The position numbers and the translations under genes are program-made. The notes under the pieces are model-generated. The model was not told the origin of the DNA, did not search any database, and saw only the letters and a list, made by a program, of their open reading frames with translations. From NCBI GenBank assembly GCA_030323885.1, contig JASIRB010000025.1, forward strand, positions 62,001 to 126,000: a stretch of DNA of 64,000 bases, written 5' to 3'. Below are positions 52,386 to 62,455 of the stretch, in pieces (the stretch's first letter is position 1; the number at the start of each line of letters is the position of its first letter). This DNA is from Branchipolynoe longqiensis (lineage: Eukaryota; Annelida; Polychaeta; Phyllodocida; Polynoidae).

Positions 52386-53902
52386 TGCCCTCTGCTCTGC
52401 TCTGCTCTCCTTTGCTCTGCTCTGCTCTCCTTTGCTCTGCTCTGTTCTCCTTTGCTCTGCTCTGCACTGCTCTGCTCTGATCTCCGCTCCCCTCCTGTCC
52501 TCCTCTGCTCTGCTCTCCTCTGCTCTCCTCTCCTATCCTCTCCTATCCTATCCTCTCTGCTATCGTCTCTCCTTTGCCTCCACTCTCCACTCTCTCCTCT
52601 GTCTCCTCTCTGCCCCGCTCCCTCCTCTCTGCCCCGCTCCCTCCTCTCCGCCCCGCTCCCTCCTCTCCGCCCCGCTCCCTCCACTCCGCCCCGCTCCCTC
52701 CACTCCTCCCCGCTCCTCTGCACGCCCTCCTCTCCGCTCCTCTGCCCTCCGCCCCGCTCCCTCCTCTCCGCTCCTCTCTGCTCCTCTCCTCTCCTCTCTG
52801 CTCCTCTCCTCTCCGCTCCTCTCCACTCCGCTCCTCTCCGCTCCTCTCCGCTCCTCTCCACTCCACTCCTCTCCGCTCCTCTCCACTCCTCTCCGCTCCT
52901 CTCCGCTCCTCTCTACTTCTCTCCGCTCCTCTCCGCTCTGCTCCTCTCCGATCCTCTCCGATCCTCTCCGCTCCTCTCCACTCCCTCCGCTCCTCTCCAC
53001 TCCTCTCCGCTCCGCTCCACTCCGCTCCTCTCCGCTCCTCTCTGCTCCTCTCCTCTCCACTCCTCTCTGCTCCTGTCCTCTCCGCTCCTCTCCCATCTGC
53101 TCCTCTGCTCTCGGCTACTCTATTCTACTCTACTCTACTCACCGCTCTGCTTCTCTCCGCTCCTCTCCGCTCCTTTCCGCTCCTCTCCGCTCCTCTCCTC
53201 TCCCCTCCGCCCCGCTCCCTCCTCTCCGCTCCTCTCCACTCCTCTCCGCTCCTCTCCGCTCCTCTCCGCTCCTCTCCGCTGCTCTCCGCTGCTCTCCGCT
53301 GCTCTCCGCTCCGCTGCTCTCCGCTCCGCTGCTCTCCGCTGCTCTCCACTCTGTGCTGCTCTCTGCTCCTCTCCGCTCCTCTCCGCTCCTCTCTACTCCT
53401 CTCCGCTCCTCTCCGCTCCGCTCCTCTCCTCTCCGCTCCGCTCCTCTCCTCTCCGCTCCTCTCCGCTCCTCTCTGCTCCGCTCCACTCCGCTCCTCTCTG
53501 CTCCTCTCCTCTCTGCTCCTCTCTGCTCCTGTCCTCTCCGCTCCTCTCCCATCCACTCCTCTGCTCTCCGTTACTCTATTCTACTCTACTCTACTCACCG
53601 CTCTGCTCCTCTCCGCTCCTCTCCACTCCTTTCTGCTCCTTTCTGCTCCTCTCCTCTCCGCTCCTGTCCTCTCCGCTCCTCTCCTGTCCGCTCCTCTCCT
53701 CTCCGCTACTCTACTCTACTCTACTCCACTCCACTCTACTCTACTCTACTCTACTCTACTCTACTCTACTCTACTCTACTCTACTCTACTCTACTCTAGT
53801 CTACTCTACTCCACTCCACTCCCATCATTGTCCCCTCCCATCCCCTCCTTTCCCCCTCTCCCCTCCCCTCCCCTCCCCTCCCCTACCCTCCCCTCCCCTC
53901 CA
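52386..53902. repeat. 1.5-kb polypyrimidine tract (CTCCTCTCCG and CTACT units)
   Basis: Almost only C and T on the + strand for 1.5 kb. Unit types change in blocks: TGCTC, TCTGCCCCGCTCCCTCC, CTCCTCTCCG, CTGCTCTCCG, then CTACT at 53705-53815 and CCCCT at the end. Long Ser-Leu-Pro frames (467-494 codons) and Glu-Arg-Gly frames on the other strand are artefacts. A block around 53085-53160 recurs at 53550-53615 (CTACTCTATTCTACTCTACT), showing segmental duplication. Confidence 0.97.
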
Positions 53903-55310
53903 GCCTTTTGTAACCGGGAACCAGACACCCGTGTAACTGAAGACAAGAGCTGCGAGTGGCTCGAGGCCGGGGTGTGACTGTGAGTGCGGTAAGGTGCCTG
54001 GGTAGTGGCATGGCCTTGGTCGGGGACTGGTTCCCATCGAGCAGCGAAGGATGCGCGTGTAGGAGGAAGAGGAGCGGGCGGTCTATCTGAGCAGCTGACG
54101 GCCGGCGGAGGATGGGGGCGGGGGGGTGGCCGCCCTGCAGGCAGTCAGTCGATACGGTGCGCCCGGGGTTGGAGCTACATCCGACAGGGGGCGGACTGGG
54201 CCAGCGAGGCACGCCGCCAGAAGGAGCAACACGGCGCCGACTGCATTCCGCTAGGACCGGGAGGCGGACCAGCTGGGCGCCTGAGTGAGTGCAGCGGGGA
54301 GGCGTTCACACTGACAGCGGGCGAACACCCGCGGTAGGGGCGGGACCCAAGACCTGGTGACAGGACTGTGTGTGTCTGGCGGCCTGTAGTGGTAGAGGGG
54401 TGTAGCGGTGGAACGCTGGAACGGTTTCCCCCCAGGCCGAGCTGCTCGCGCTACCAGCAGCGGCCGGCGAGAACGGGCGGGAGGCGAGCGGAGTAACGGA
54501 CGGCCCCTCCTCCGCACCCGTCGGTAAAGAGGCCCGCCGGGCAGCGTGGCCGTCTGAACACCCCCCTCCCTCCCACACACACACACTCACACTCACACTG
54601 AGACCTCCTCTAGGAACACACGGGAGGACCTACCTACCTACCTACCTAGCTACCCAGGCCGGTCCTCGTGCTACAATTACGCCGGGAGGGGGCATCCCTG
54701 GGAATCAGAGCACCACCACCACCACCACCAGCGCACCTAGAGGGAGGGAGGGAGGGAGTACCAGGCAACCCAGGAAGAGGAGGAGGACGGTGAGAGCATG
54801 GGTGGGTGGAGGTAGCGAGCACGTAGTCAGCGCCACGCCCGCCAGGCTCCTTTGACCACTTCCGGTGCAGAAGGGCCTGGGGTGGTGGCCGGGTGGGCCA
54901 GCCACCGCAACTATTGTCTATTCCCGGGGGAGGCTGATTGCTAGTTCCCGGACCCCGACCCTCTCGCGCCCAGAGCAGTAACCCGCCGCCACCACGGCAG
55001 CCCCGAGCCACGGACCACCGCCGCCTCCGCCGCCGCCGAAGCCGCCGTCGCCGTCGCCGCGAAGCCGGGAGGAGGACGGGGATGAGGACGGGGAGGCGGT
55101 GGTGCTGGTGGTGGATGGGGCGGGCTGCCCGGCGCCGCGGGCGGACGGCGGAGGCGGGCGGTGTTTACTCCGGGGTACAGTATGCCACTGGCTGACCCGC
55201 GCCTGCCTCGGTTCCCTCGGCTGCAGCCCCTCTCCGTCTGCCACAACCCTCAGCAGGTACTTGGGGCGCCTCGCCATATATCGCCGTAGTACAGCCGTCT
55301 TAGCTTGTCG
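53903..55310. promoter_or_regulatory. CpG-rich segment; candidate CpG island or first exon
   Basis: High CpG density throughout (for example GGCGAACACCCGCGG, CCGCCGTCGCCGTCGCCGCG), with GGCGGG boxes and a donor-like GCGGTAAGGT near 53984-53993. Short trinucleotide runs (ACC near 54712, CCG near 55020) occur. Open frames up to 114 codons show no recognised domain. Evidence for transcription is indirect. Confidence 0.35.
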
Positions 55311-55805
55311 TACCATCCACATCCACACCCACATCCACACCCACACCCACACCCACACCCACACCCACACCCACACCCACACCCACGCCCACGCCCACGC
55401 CCACACCCACGCCCACGCCCACACCACTGCCACATCAGCACCCACACCCAACGCCCACGCCCATGCCACACCCAAACCCAAACCCAAACCCAAACCTACA
55501 CCCATACCCACACTTGAACCCAAACCCACTCCCACTCCCACAGCCACACCCACTGCCACATCCGCACCCACACCCACACCCACACCCACTGCCACATCAG
55601 CACCCATACCCACACCCATACCCATACCCACTCCCACACCCACACCTACACCCACACCCACACCCACACCCACTCCTACACCCACTCCTACACCCACTCC
55701 TACACCCACTCCTACACCCACTCCCACACCCACATGGCCACCTACACCCACACCCACGACAACTCCCACACTCACTACCACTACCACACCCACACCCATG
55801 CCCAG
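55311..55805. repeat. (CCCACA)n hexanucleotide array
   Basis: CCCACA units with CCCACG, CCCATA, CCCAAA and CCTACA variants; gives Pro-Thr and Gly-Val frames. Not telomeric: the animal telomere unit is CCCTAA. Confidence 0.95.
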
Positions 55806-56029
55806 CTGCCAGCCCAGCTATTTCTGCACTGACAGCACGGCGCTGTACTAAGTCAACGACCCGTGTGTTGCGTGCACGTCGCAATGATAGACAAGCATGC
55901 ACTCACTGCTCACCCTGTTGCTTTAGTCAAAACGAGTCAAATCACCCACACGCTGCTATAGTCACGCCAATGCACTGATCGTGATTGTCGCTTCTCGCCG
56001 CAATGTGCTGATGTACACACTCACATATA

Positions 56030-56070
56030 TATATGCTTGATCCATATACTCGTATATATATTATGGACAT

Positions 56071-56101
<31 letters not shown>

Positions 56102-56520
56102 TACATATTATGTTAAAATTATATATGTTGTATATATTATATATTGTATATATACTATTGACATTGTATTTTATATATCATGTATATCATATGTATCATA
56201 TACTACGATGGATTTTATACATCATATATATGTTGTTTATATTATATATAATATCTATATGTCAATTGTCATGTATATCATATGATATATATCATATATT
56301 ATATATTGTAGTATATATATTATGTAAATTATATGTATCATATGTTATGGATATTATATATATATATATATATTGTAGTTTACATGTATTGTATATATTG
56401 TATCATATATTAATTATATAAAATATTGTAAATATATATGAATTATAATATTGATGTGCATAAGTTTATCTATGCAAATATATATATATGTATGTAATAT
56501 GTTTATATATACATACACAT
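56030..56520. repeat. AT-rich TATA-repeat tract
   Basis: About 490 bases of TATATA, ATATTAT and ATCATATAT strings with little G or C. Confidence 0.9.
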
Positions 56521-56665
56521 GCTGTAAACGAATTGTACAAGTATAATAGCCCGGAATATCCCTCCTGCTCCGCAGCACTCCCCTAGTCATCGACTGTTCA
56601 TCTGCTGCTCCAGCCTTCTAAACCTCAGCTCCTATTGTGGTGCCACCACCCGCTTCACACTGTAA

Positions 56666-57106
56666 AGCGGCTGTCACACATCACCTGATTGGGGAAACGG
56701 AAAGAAACCAAACACAGTCTGTTCATATCTGGCAAAGTCCGGTTTGTGTCCGTTGCATATCCATTGCATATCCGTTGCATATCCATTGATATTCGGCCCG
56801 ATCCGGTACAAGTTTTGAACATGCACAAAACTTGGAATGGATGCCGCCGGATTGACGTCTATGGTTCTTGTTCGGTTTGAGTCGGTTTAGTCCGCTTACT
56901 GTCCGTTGGTTATCCGTTCATGTCTGTTTCATGAAGGTTTCATGTCCGTTTCATGTCCGTTTCATGTTCGTTTCATGTCTGTGCGTCCAGCGGCCTTTGA
57001 CTCGATACTATAACATTTTAATACATTTTGATACTTATAACGCCCGAACACCACCGGACTAGACAATTCTGTCTGTTGCTCAATCCGGTGATGTGTGACA
57101 ACCGCT
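56666..57106. mobile_element. MITE with GTCACAC termini and central palindrome, copy 1
   Basis: Left AGCGGCTGTCACACATCACC, right end GGTGATGTGTGACAACCGCT, with TAA on both sides. A palindrome CAAGTTTTG...CAAAACTTG lies at 56809-56834. Short CATATCCGTTG and CATGTCCGTTT direct repeats flank the centre. Confidence 0.8.
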
Positions 57107-57486
57107 TAACCACTACTCACTGTACCACACCTCAGACCACCATACCACCCGACACCACACCGATATTGTGTTGAGAATAATTCACAAACGTGTGTGCCTT
57201 CCATTGTTTTCTCCACTAAACATGATTGCCATTAGTTTCTATTGAAGTACCAACTTATATTGGTGACGCGTGACACTAATTTCCGCTACATTGCGTTACG
57301 TTAATCCCGTGCGTGCCAATTAAGATAGCGAGTGTCATTAACAGTACACTGACCCTCAATGCAATCATGTATCAGGGGTATATGTGGAGCTGGAGACACA
57401 GATTAGTGAAGGGGTGATGCTGGGGGCTTTGCCCTATCGTACACAATACACCAGAAAGGCAATTACCATTTGTCTACCATCCACTA
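57107..57486. other. Unassigned spacer
   Basis: No gene or repeat recognised. Confidence 0.3.
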
Positions 57487-57496
57487 TTATGAGAAG

Positions 57497-57817
57497 ACCA
57501 GACGGGATGCCCACATGAGTTGAGCGTCCATCTCCCGTTTGGGTAGATCGTGGGATTCGAACCCGAGTTCGAACCCTGGTCGAGTCAAACCATTGACTTA
57601 TACATTGATATTTGTCGCTTCCTAGCCAGGCACTCAACATTATTAGGATATGGCAAGGACTGGTGGGCTCAATGTCAGGTCATGGTGCTGGCAGCTCGGC
57701 CTCCCAGTGGGGTAGCATTATTAAGTCGCCATGAATTTAGACTGTCCCAAGTCGGTACCCGTACTGATAGGACCTTAGATGTTGCCAGGATGTAAAACTC
57801 CAACAACCGACCAACTC
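57497..57817 (+). mobile_element. SINE-A with 10-bp target-site duplication
   Basis: TTATGAGAAG at 57487-57496 and 57818-57827. The head has two overlapping B-box-like strings (GATTCGAACCC and GTTCGAACCCTGG); the body lacks part of the GATAATGTGACTGAG block. Confidence 0.88.
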
Positions 57818-57842
57818 TTATGAGAAGCCTCCTCAGATACTA

Positions 57843-58267
57843 AAGGCTCAGTCACACCTTACCGGATTGGGGAACCGGATAGAAACCGGACACTGTCCGG
57901 TGACATACGTCAATGACCGGTTTATATATGGTTGGCATCCGGCGTTTCCGTTCTCTGTTCGGTGGTGTCTGGTGGGTACGGTGGCAAGTTTTGCACATGC
58001 ACAAAACTTGTACCGGACACCGCCAGACTGACATGTACAGTTGGTGTTCGGTTTAAGTCCGTTTTGTCCGGTTCATGTCCGGTACCCATCCGTTACGTCT
58101 CCGGTTTTTTTCCTGTCCGTATAGCGTTCATTTCGTCCGGCGGCCTTTGACCCGATAGCGCAACATTTCGACACTTTTCGGTACATTTTGATACCGAATA
58201 CCACCAGACTAGAAAATTCTTTGTCCGGTTGTGTCAGGTGCTCAATCCGGTAAGGTGTGACAGGCAC
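57843..58267. mobile_element. MITE with GTCACAC termini and central palindrome, copy 2
   Basis: Left AGGCTCAGTCACACCTTACC and right GGTAAGGTGTGACAGGCACT, flanked by TAA and TTA. The palindrome at 57985-58010 (CAAGTTTTGCAC...ACAAAACTTG) is followed by the CGGCGGCCTTTGACCCGATA block shared with copy 1. Confidence 0.8.
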
Positions 58268-59239
58268 TTTATACTATAATACTCTCCAATATAACTCAAT
58301 GCTAGTATATATATGTGTCATAGAGTGTGAGGCAGTGATCGATTAATATTTCTTTAATATGTTTTAAATATTTTTTATTGAGGCTGTATTTATTCTGTCC
58401 ATAGCATGTAAGCCTGGGTACCCAGGCTTGTTTTCAATGCTGGCCAGCTGTAGTGTTGGTGTTGTCTTACCAAACAGTAGCTGCTGATAAGTTATTTGAT
58501 TGTCTGCATTTCAGTAGCAGATAGATAGTATGTTGGTACATTTAGTAGCCTATGTTAGTTTTTTGGGGCCCTCTTGGCATTGTATTTTTGTTCTATTCTT
58601 ATTACTATGTTAGTTGTTTTCTTAAGGTTCTATGTTAGTGTTTTGGGGTTTTCTTGGGAAGAGTTTTCCCGCTTTTTTCTACTTAATTCTATACTAGCCT
58701 ATTTTATTTACATGTCCATAGGCTTGTACGTAATAGGTGGTTGAGTTATGTTTGTTTGAAATTGATTTGATTTATATTGTTGTTGGATATGTTATCTGGC
58801 TTTTATATTTCCGGTTATCCCGCCCTGGGCTGTCCAGTTATGTAGGCATGCACTGTACTGGGTACTGGGTACCAATAAAGGGGTTGTTATGGCAACATTC
58901 AGTGATACAGCCACATACACCTGGACCAAACGACAACGAAGCCCACCGTATTACAAATCAATGTGCTCATGCTATATCATGTCGATTTGGGGTGATATAT
59001 CACAGCAACATCCCAAAGTGGATCGGCGTAGCTTGGTACCCACAACCTCAGCACATCAAAGCACAATAGTAGTTTTTACGGCACGCCTCGTTGCTCAGTG
59101 AAATAGATACAACTAGAATTAGATAGATGATTGTATGGTTCATTCGGCGGCCTGTTTACCATGGAGTAGAAATAGGCATACTGCACCTAGGTACATGGTG
59201 TTGGCATGCCAATTCCATTACTCATTACTTGTGTTAGTT
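58268..59239. other. Unassigned region
   Basis: Contains GGGTACCCAGG palindrome (about 58417) and TACCAATAAAGGGGTTG (about 58868), an LTR- or transcript-end-like signal. Open frames up to 110 codons have no recognised domain. Confidence 0.3.
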
Positions 59240-59475
59240 CACACTGCAACACAGTAACACACGACACACTACAGGCCATCATACCATGCCGCGCCATGAC
59301 ACGCAACGTAATACCACAACACAGTTCACCACAACCCATGCCACCACACCATGTCACAGTCCACCACATAACACTACAGACGACCACACCATACCATACA
59401 CCACAACATACCACACCACACCACACACCACAACATACCACATCACACCGCAGTCCCCCAAAGTACATCACACTA
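59240..59475. repeat. Degenerate (ACCACA)n tract
   Basis: Imperfect CCACACCA, CACAACATACC and CCACACCACACC repeats; frames through it are Thr-His rich. Confidence 0.8.
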
Positions 59476-59479
59476 CACT

Positions 59480-60067
59480 ACAGGTTGGCTGTTGGAGGTT
59501 TACATCCTAGCAACATCTACGGTCATATCAGGACGGGTACCACCTTGTGACAGTGCGACCAGACGGGATGGCCGAATGAGGTAGAGCGTCCGTCTCCCGT
59601 GCTGGTAGATCGTGGGGTCGTGGGTTCGAACCCTGGTCGAGTCAAACCAATGGCTTAAAAATTGATACTTGTTGCTTCCTAGCCAGGTGCTCAGCATTAT
59701 TAGGACAAGGCAAGGACTGGTGTGCTCAGTGTCAGGATAATGTGACTGAGTGGGATACCAGGTCATGTTGCTGGCAGCCTGGTTTCCCAGTGGACCACAC
59801 TATAAAGTCGCCATGAGTGCGCACTGTCACAAGTCGGTACCTGTCCTGATATGACCTTAGATGTTGCTAGGACGTAAAACAACAACAAAGAAACATGTGA
59901 CTGCGCACTCATGTCGACTTTATAGTGCTGCCAAACTGGGAAATCAGGCCGCCAGCAGCATGACTCAATATCCCCCTCAGTCACATTATCCTGACACTGA
60001 GCTAACCAATCATTGCCCTATCCTATTAGTAATGCCAAGTGATAGGCTAGGAAGCGACAAGTATCAA
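59480..60067 (-). mobile_element. SINE-A copy split by another SINE-A
   Basis: The tail is at 59480-59556 (GGTTGGCTGTTGGAGGTTTA to CTTGTGACAGTGCG) and the rest at 59891-60067 (ATGTGACTGCGCACTCATGT to CGACAAGTATCAA). Confidence 0.82.
59557..59890 (+). mobile_element. SINE-A inserted in a reversed SINE-A
   Basis: A complete + strand copy (GACCAGACGGGATGGCCGAA to GACGTAAAACAACAACAAAG) sits between two parts of a - strand copy. Flanks TTGTGACAGTGCG and ATGTGACTGCGC look like a diverged duplication. Confidence 0.85.
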
Positions 60068-60783
60068 CACTAATCTACACTAGTCTACCACTAGTATACC
60101 ACTAGTCTACCATACCACACCACCCCACGCCTCAGACCACCACATCATACCACTAGTAACTACACTAGTCTACAACTAGTCTACCATACCACCCTACACC
60201 TCAGACCACCACATCACCCACTAGTCACTACACTAGTCTACAACTAGTCTACCACACCACCCTAAGCCTCAGACCACCACATCACCCACTAGTCACTACA
60301 CTAGTATACAACTAGTCTACCACACCACCCTACGCCTCAGACCACCACATCACCCACTAGTCACTACACTAGTCTACAACTAGTCTACAACTAATCTACC
60401 ACACCACCCTAAGCCTCAGACCACCACATCACTCACTAGTCACTACACTAGTCTACAACTAGTCCAATACACCACCCTACGCCTCAGACCACCACATCAC
60501 CCACTAGTCACTACACTAGTCTACAACTAGTCTACCACACCACCCTAAGCCTCAGACCACCACATCACCCAGTAGTCACTACACTAGTATACAACTAGTC
60601 TACCACACCACCCTACGCCTCAGACCAACACATCACCCACTAGTCACTACACTAGTATACACCTAGTCTACCACACCACCCTAAGCCTCAGACCACCACA
60701 TCACCCACTAGTCACTACACTAGTATACACCTAGTCTACCACACCACCCTACGCCTCAGACCACCACATCACCCTACATCTCA
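60068..60783. repeat. 71-bp minisatellite, about ten copies
   Basis: The unit includes CACTAGTCTACAACTAGTCT, ACCACACCACCCTAAGCCTC, AGACCACCACATCACCC and ACTAGTCACTA. Three ACTAGT palindromes recur per unit. Variants CTACGCCTC and CTAAGCCTC alternate. Confidence 0.92.
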
Positions 60784-61252
60784 GGTAAGGGAATACAGCA
60801 GCCTATAATAACATAGACCATACTTCAGTGACTCCAACTCCACGCTTGAGTGGCCTAAGTGAGGTCAGCCTCTCACACACATACCTCGGTAACCGTACAC
60901 TCTCTAAGCACATTTTCCCACCAGCTATTTGAATACTGACTTCAACGTGAACCTGGCAAACCTGCCAGCAAAGTCACCTGCATCAGTTCCTGTTTCTCTC
61001 TCGAATTTCTCCTATAGCCTTTGAATTCAGTGCAAAAGAACATAATCTAAGTATCATTTTAATATTCAGTGATTTATTATTATAAGCAACATAAGTTCAT
61101 GTCCAATGCGTTACATAAGAATTCATTAGTTGGGCTTTTTTTTTTATTACCCTTTAAGACTTAAAAATTAGTTTTTCTTTTAAATCCAGTGGTGTAGTGC
61201 TGTGATAACGTGTGGGATAAGTGTTCCTTTACTATGTTTCGGAGCGAGAACT
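60784..61252. other. Unassigned spacer
   Basis: Non-coding; a T10 run near 61138-61147. Confidence 0.3.
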
Positions 61253-61313
61253 TAACCAACCAGTCCTTGCCCTATCCTAATAATGCTGAGGGCCTGGCCA
61301 GGAAGCGACAATT
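61253..61313 (-). mobile_element. SINE-A body fragment
   Basis: AACCAACCAGTCCTTGCCCT, then TAATAATGCTGAGGGCCTGG and AGGAAGCGACAA. Confidence 0.65.
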
Positions 61314-61324
61314 TCTCTGCCCCC

Positions 61325-61665
61325 CGCACTCTTCACTCAGCCTCTGCCCCCCCCCCCCCGCTCCCGCCACCCTCTCCCCCCGCCCCCCCCCCTCCTCTGC
61401 TCCCGCCACCCGCTCCCGCCACCCTCTCCCCCTACCCTCTCCCCCCACCCTCCCCCCACCTCACACACACCCTCTGCCGACACCCTTTTCCCTGCCGGGT
61501 TCTACAACAATCCCATGCACACTCATGTCCACGTGACTACAACCGTGGCCTGAGCCCTCACCCCCCCCCCCCCCCCCCCCCCCCCCCTTCCCCCACCGTC
61601 GTCCCACTCTACTCCCATGCCTCACTCCCTCACCCTACGGTTCTCCCTCCCCCATCCTACACTGC
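61325..61665. repeat. C-rich tract including a C27-28 run
   Basis: Dominated by C with CTCCCGCCACC units; the longest C run is about 61560-61587. Pro-rich frames are compositional. Confidence 0.9.
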
Positions 61666-61829
61666 CCGGCTCTGTGCCGCTGCACGCCGCTCCTTCCTCA
61701 GCAGTTCTGACATGGTACCATATATCCATGTGTGAATCTGCTTATGGCGGGAGTGATTCTTGTCAGTAATCTCGATAAGGACCGGACGTAATAATATAAT
61801 GGAGGCGCAGGCATGCGTTATTGCGATCA

Positions 61830-62455
61830 AGCATTCCAAGTTCCGCTGGTCTCTCAGGAAGGGCTGTAGCTGCAGGTCAGCACAACGGGTCACAGCTTCA
61901 GCATAGATGGCAGAAATAAGGCTTGGTGCTCTTCTCAGTGCTATCCTTCACCATATACCCTATACTTTAAACTCTATTTACATCCATAACCACATGTCTC
62001 CTGATGACCGAACGCAGTAGTGTTCTTGCAATGCCATTTATTTCTAATGTAGATTGCAGTGAAATTATTTTACCCATACACATTTACTCATATATAATGA
62101 GACTGTCTCAAAAGGTGCTAAGCAATATGGGACAAAACTTTCTGCATTGTAACGATCAAGCATTTGCTCAGGATAAACTGATTTGTTTTTTACATGGTGT
62201 TTCATAATCCCAATACAATACATATTGAATTGAAGCAAATGTTGTTGTGTTTTCAGTATAACCATTTCTGCGCTGTTTTGTGTCAATCGTTACAATGGAC
62301 AACAAATAAGAGTTATCACCTTTTGAGACAGGCTAATATGTGTATTCGCCACCTCGCCGCAGCTTCCGCTGGGTCGGCCGTAGCTGTGACCCGTCGTGCT
62401 GGGTGGCTGCCTCCGTCCTTTGTGAGATACCACCAGCGGAAGTCGGAACTCCTAT
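61830..62455. repeat. Diverged inverted repeat flanking a MITE
   Basis: On the - strand 61915-61830 reads AGCTGTGACCCGTTGTGCTG then GAGAGACCAGCGGAACTTGG. On the + strand 62378-62445 reads AGCTGTGACCCGTCGTGCTG then GATACCACCAGCGGAAGTCG. The copies are inverted about 500 bases apart. Confidence 0.55.
62101..62333. mobile_element. Small Tc1/mariner-like MITE
   Basis: Inverted ends GACTGTCTCAAAAGGTG (62101-62117) and CACCTTTTGAGACAGGC (62317-62333). TA follows the right end; the left flank is GA, perhaps a mutated TA. Confidence 0.7.

Noticed and set aside
52366..53977. Ser-Leu-Pro and Glu-Arg-Gly 'proteins' of up to 494 codons
   Set aside because: Polypyrimidine tract; several overlapping frames are open at once on both strands.
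54005..54337. 110-codon Gly-Arg-rich ORF in CpG-rich DNA as a gene
   Set aside because: Overlapping frames are open on both strands in GC-rich sequence, and no domain or splice structure can be shown.
55311..55805. Telomeric repeat
   Set aside because: The unit is CCCACA, not the animal telomere complement CCCTAA.
55099..55978. Thr-Pro-rich and Gly-Val-rich frames
   Set aside because: Caused by the (CCCACA)n array.
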